Source: Fodinibius sp964490705 (lineage in GTDB: Bacteria; Bacteroidota; Rhodothermia; Balneolales; Balneolaceae). Taken from it: a stretch of 64,000 bases of DNA. The notes beneath the pieces are model-generated. The model was not told the DNA's origin. It made no database searches and saw only the letters and a list, made by a program, of their open reading frames with translations. The stretch spans positions 1-64,000 of the forward strand of contig CAZBCG010000015.1 in assembly GCA_964490705.1 (NCBI GenBank), written 5' to 3'. This document shows, one piece after another, positions 60,931 to 64,000 of the stretch. The first letter of the stretch is position 1; every line of letters starts with the position of its first letter. The translations under genes and the position numbers were made by a program.

Positions 60931-62118
60931 CTATTTCTGTAACAACAGCTGATCATTACCATTGCGGACGGCCACATAGATATCAACTTTGCCATCCCCG
61001 TTATAGTCGGCCAGTTCCAGATCCATAGTCTGAGGGAAGAATTCGTCGGGAATCCAATCGTCGGTATGATCGCTAAAAAAACCATTGCCGTTATTTAGCA
61101 AAATGCGGATGCCACCGTTGTAATTTCCGACGGCAATATCCAGATCGTTATCTCCGTCAAGATCGGCAAATTGCGCAACAAAGGAGTCAATGGTCAGCGT
61201 AGGTAGGCGATCGGCGGTACCATCCGAAAAGAAGCCACTGCCGTCGTTTATGAGCAACCGATCTTGGGGGGCGGCGCTTCCGGAAAAGTTAGAGTTTGCT
61301 ACATAGAGATCGAGATCGCCGTCATTGTCAACGTCTGCCAGTGCAGTTTCGCGACTCTCTTCGGCTTGATTCAAAAAAGCATATCGCGTGGATTGATCCG
61401 TAAAAAAGCCCGTGCCGTTGTTGATTAAAATTTTGTTGGGCCCTTCGTTGGCCACGATAATATCCGGACTGTTGTCGCCGGTAATGTCTCCGAAGGTGAC
61501 ATCTTGGGTGACGTCCGAAATTTGTGGTAATCGCTGGGAGGTTTGGTTGCTGAAAAAACCATTGCCGTTATTTTGCAGAAGCTGATTTTGTCCATTGCCT
61601 CCAATCAAAATATCAAAACTTCCATCTTCGCCGATATCAAACACATCGGCAGAGGTAAAATTACCTGTTACGGAGATGCGATTGCTTATATCGGAGTAGG
61701 TACCGTCGCCGTTATTCATGGCTAACTCACTGGTTTGGGAGCCGTTGGTCGGAGAAAACAGGTCGGCAAAGGTATCGCCATTAAAATTGGATGCCACGAT
61801 ATCTCGGGAATCCAGTGGCTGATCGGTCAGGAAGCGACTCTGAAAATTTCCCGAACCGTCATTGATAAGCAATTTATTTGTTTCGAGCTGCATAGCAACA
61901 GCCAGATCAAGATCACCATCATTGTCAATATCAACGGCCGTTACACCGTGAGAAGTTGTCGATAGACCACTCGGTAAGTTCGAAGAGCTGGCAAGTTGAA
62001 AGTTCGAGGTTGTATCGGGATCGGAGCCCGGATCATCAGGGGAAGTTAAATCCCAGTTGCAGGAGCTACTGGATAATCCGAATAGAACAATACATATAAT
62101 GATTAAAGAGTAGCGCAT
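60931..62118 (-). CDS. VCBS/FG-GAP repeat lipoprotein
   Basis: A 395-residue protein with a lipoprotein signal (MRYSLIIICIVLFGLSSSSC, lipobox SSSC). About seven repeats of DIDNDGDLDLAVA type carry Asp-rich calcium loops (for example VDIDNDGDLD, DVDNDGDLD, DLDGDNDLD, DYNGDGKVD), separated by LLINDGSGNF or similar. This is a beta-propeller of the integrin-alpha-like kind, exposed on the cell surface or in the periplasm. It is related in kind, but not close in sequence, to the FG-GAP gene at 43487-44793; its repeats are diverged rather than near-identical. Confidence 0.88.
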   Translation of the reverse strand: MRYSLIIICIVLFGLSSSSCNWDLTSPDDPGSDPDTTSNFQLASSSNLPSGLSTTSHGVTAVDIDNDGDLDLAVAMQLETNKLLINDGSGNFQSRFLTDQPLDSRDIVASNFNGDTFADLFSPTNGSQTSELAMNNGDGTYSDISNRISVTGNFTSADVFDIGEDGSFDILIGGNGQNQLLQNNGNGFFSNQTSQRLPQISDVTQDVTFGDITGDNSPDIIVANEGPNKILINNGTGFFTDQSTRYAFLNQAEESRETALADVDNDGDLDLYVANSNFSGSAAPQDRLLINDGSGFFSDGTADRLPTLTIDSFVAQFADLDGDNDLDIAVGNYNGGIRILLNNGNGFFSDHTDDWIPDEFFPQTMDLELADYNGDGKVDIYVAVRNGNDQLLLQK

Positions 62119-62233
62119 ATCAGGATGTTCAGTTTATTGGGATAACGATGATCTAACCCATTTCGTACGTGTAGCATCACAATTATAGAGTATATAAGCA
62201 ACCGGATGTTACAAGTTTTGTATTGCAGAAGAT

Positions 62234-63142
62234 CTACCCGATGACCAGAAGGTCGATAATCACAAACGCCCAGACAACCGGCAGATATCCAAAAGAGGCA
62301 AACATCAGTTTTTTGGCGGATGGTTTATCTCGTTTTGCCACAAAGACGACGCCATAATACAGAAAAACGAGGCTGCTGAGTAGTGCTCCTGCCAGATAAA
62401 TCCAGCTGTTCATCCCCACAAAATAAAGTCCATAACAGACCGGCAGCAAAGCAACAAGGCAGGGCAGAATTAGGGCCGAGGCCTTGTATCCCTTTGGATC
62501 ATTTTTGGGCAGCATCTGAAAGCCGGCGGTGGAGTAATCATCCTTGCACACCCAGGCGATAGCCATCACGTGCGGAATCTGCCAGAGAAAGACGATACCG
62601 AAGAGAATCCACATGGCAGTGCTGCCCAGATGTCCGGTTGCGGCCGCCCAGCCGCCTACAGGGGGCAGTGCCCCGGGGATAGCTCCGATGAATACGTTAA
62701 CGACTGATACGCGCTTCATGGGCGTATAGATGCCGAGGTAGATCAGGGTGGTGAGCAGCGATACGAGCCCGGCTACGAAATTGACGACGGACATCAGATA
62801 GATGAGTCCTCCGAAGATTAAACTCAGGGAAAAGATGACGCTTTGCTTGGGGCTGATTTTACTTGCTGGCACCGGACGTTTTTTGGTGCGCTTCATCTTG
62901 CCGTCGAAACGCCATTCTAAAAACTGATTGTGCGCGGCCGTTCCTGATGCGATAAGCCAGGTCCCAAATGTAGCGTGCAGCATGGTGATATAGTTGATTC
63001 CGCTCCCGGATCCCAGGATGAAACCAATGAGCATACTGGCCAATACGGTAAGCGTAATGCCGGGCTTGGTAAGCTCGTAATAGGCGGCGATCTTTTCCGT
63101 ATTCAGAAACTTTGAAAGGGTGAAATCTGTGCTTAACTTCAT
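62234..63142 (-). CDS. ctaB: Protoheme IX farnesyltransferase (heme O synthase)
   Basis: A 302-residue UbiA-superfamily prenyltransferase with about eight or nine TM helices. It adds a farnesyl group to heme B to make heme O for terminal oxidases. The active-site region reads AAHNQFLEWRFDGKMKRTKKRPVPA (positions about 75-99; the first Asp of the common NxxxD motif is Glu here). A second motif region, YTPMKRVSVVNVFIGAIPGALPP, is present. It is divergent from ctaA across 117 bases. Confidence 0.93.
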   Translation of the reverse strand: MKLSTDFTLSKFLNTEKIAAYYELTKPGITLTVLASMLIGFILGSGSGINYITMLHATFGTWLIASGTAAHNQFLEWRFDGKMKRTKKRPVPASKISPKQSVIFSLSLIFGGLIYLMSVVNFVAGLVSLLTTLIYLGIYTPMKRVSVVNVFIGAIPGALPPVGGWAAATGHLGSTAMWILFGIVFLWQIPHVMAIAWVCKDDYSTAGFQMLPKNDPKGYKASALILPCLVALLPVCYGLYFVGMNSWIYLAGALLSSLVFLYYGVVFVAKRDKPSAKKLMFASFGYLPVVWAFVIIDLLVIG

Positions 63143-63259
63143 GCCGAGCTGTGATTTTAAGAGGCCTTAAGGTATCATTTTTTTTTGAAAATTGTTACTC
63201 TCTGAAAGTATAAATCAATTTTATCCCGAGAACCATTCGGGGATTAACGCAATACGATT

Positions 63260-64000
63260 ATGAAACTGAATACCTATCAAAAAGTGGCATTAACAACGGT
63301 TGGCGCTACCGTCTTTCTCATTTTTGTAGGGGGATTGGTACGTGCCTCTGGCGCGGGGCTGGGATGCCCCGATTGGCCCAAATGCTTTGGCCTGTGGATT
63401 CCGCCTACCAGCGCTTCTGAGCTGCCCGCCCAGTTTGATCTGTCGCAGTTTAATGTCTTTAAAACGTGGACTGAGTATATTAACCGACTGATCGGCGTAA
63501 TTATCGGATTGCTTATTACAGCCACGTTTGCGTTGTCATTTCGGTATCGCAAAGAAAATCCGGTGGTAATGTACAGTTCCGCGGCCGCATTTGTTCTGGT
63601 GGTTGTGCAAGGCTGGCTGGGTGGACAAGTGGTAATGACGGGACTCAGCGAGTGGTTGATTACGCTGCACATGCTGCTGGCGATGATCATTATGATGGTA
63701 TTGATTTATGCCGTATTCAAGGCTTCGCAAGAGCAATTGCGTGTACATATTTCTAAACCAACAAGCCGGTGGCTATTTATCGCAATGGGGATTTTAATCA
63801 CTTGCACCTTTGTACAGCTTGTATTCGGCACGCAGGTACGGGAGATGATCGATGTGCTGAAAAACTTGGCTGACCCACCACCCAGAGAAACATGGATCTC
63901 ACGCGTGGGATTAATTGATGAAGTTCACCGATCGTTTTCTTGGTTGGTGTTAATAGCCGGAGGCGCTGTATTTTATTTAACGTACTGGTGGGCGGAAAAT
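63260..64000 (+). CDS. ctaA: Heme A synthase (COX15/CtaA), 3'-truncated by the window edge
   Basis: The first 247 codons are present and the reading frame runs off the end of the window. It starts MKLNTYQKVALTTVGATVFL, followed by VGGLVRASGAGLGCPDWPKC (about 23-42), the COX15 signature. Probable heme-ligand histidines are in ITLHMLLAM and LIDEVHRSFSW. Several TM helices are visible. It converts heme O to heme A for aa3-type cytochrome oxidase, the step after CtaB, which is encoded divergently. Confidence 0.92.
   Translation, partial: MKLNTYQKVALTTVGATVFLIFVGGLVRASGAGLGCPDWPKCFGLWIPPTSASELPAQFDLSQFNVFKTWTEYINRLIGVIIGLLITATFALSFRYRKENPVVMYSSAAAFVLVVVQGWLGGQVVMTGLSEWLITLHMLLAMIIMMVLIYAVFKASQEQLRVHISKPTSRWLFIAMGILITCTFVQLVFGTQVREMIDVLKNLADPPPRETWISRVGLIDEVHRSFSWLVLIAGGAVFYLTYWWAEN

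Overview
The window looks like a chromosomal contig from a member of the Balneolota/Rhodothermota branch of the FCB (Bacteroidota-like) bacteria, probably a Balneolaceae-type halophile. The evidence is acidic protein compositions, weak or absent Shine-Dalgarno sequences at most genes, at least one good Bacteroidota-type promoter (TTxxTG / TAnnTTTG), a fused E1 alpha/beta 2-oxoacid dehydrogenase, a secreted S9B dipeptidyl peptidase, DUF3857 and DUF3109 proteins, and many short dispersed intergenic repeats. The lineage call is inference. The sequence is draft quality: there is one 100-N gap inside a repetitive gene, and two conserved genes carry single-base frameshifts.

Layout. 1-1.8 kb: an AAA ATPase behind a 7-bp tandem repeat. 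1.85-8.9 kb: a tetR-tolC-hlyD-ABC-ABC-permease-permease operon, a complete YbhGFSR-like exporter. 9-17.9 kb: a methyltransferase, pheA, xseA, pyrC, an SGNH esterase, a DUF3857 protein and tsaB. 17.9-24 kb: a secreted protein of unknown function, LtrA, then a minus-strand group (cupin, FMN/quinone reductase, broken carboxylesterase, ring-cleaving dioxygenase, DUF5996) that resembles the Bacillus MhqR quinone-detoxification gene set. 24-31.8 kb: accD, a DPP-IV-like peptidase, obgE, dprA, a DUF3109 protein and rpoN. 31.8-42.9 kb: a large membrane protein with an Lrp regulator, serS, DUF432-mscS-lipoprotein, dusB, fbaB, a flippase-like protein and radA.

42.9-48.6 kb: rpsU, a left-over 3' end of a TIGR02757-family gene, an FG-GAP repeat lipoprotein with an assembly gap, the intact TIGR02757 gene, mutY and a secreted Ig-like protein. 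48.6-55.8 kb: an extended SDR, three GT4 glycosyltransferases (one frameshifted), a serine-palmitoyltransferase-like enzyme and a GNAT-type acyltransferase; together these look like a locus for a glycosylated sphingolipid or sulfonolipid. 55.9-64 kb: fumC, the fused E1, a secreted metallo-beta-lactamase-fold protein, a VCBS-repeat lipoprotein, ctaB and the start of ctaA (heme O/A synthesis).

The observations most worth following are: the candidate glyco(sphingo/sulfono)lipid locus; the insertion-like arrangement in which a TIGR02757 3' end is found on both sides of the FG-GAP gene; the asymmetric ABC ATPase pair with one predicted degenerate ATP site; and an AccD that has lost all four zinc-ribbon cysteines. 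No tRNA, rRNA, CRISPR array, insertion sequence or prophage was recognised.
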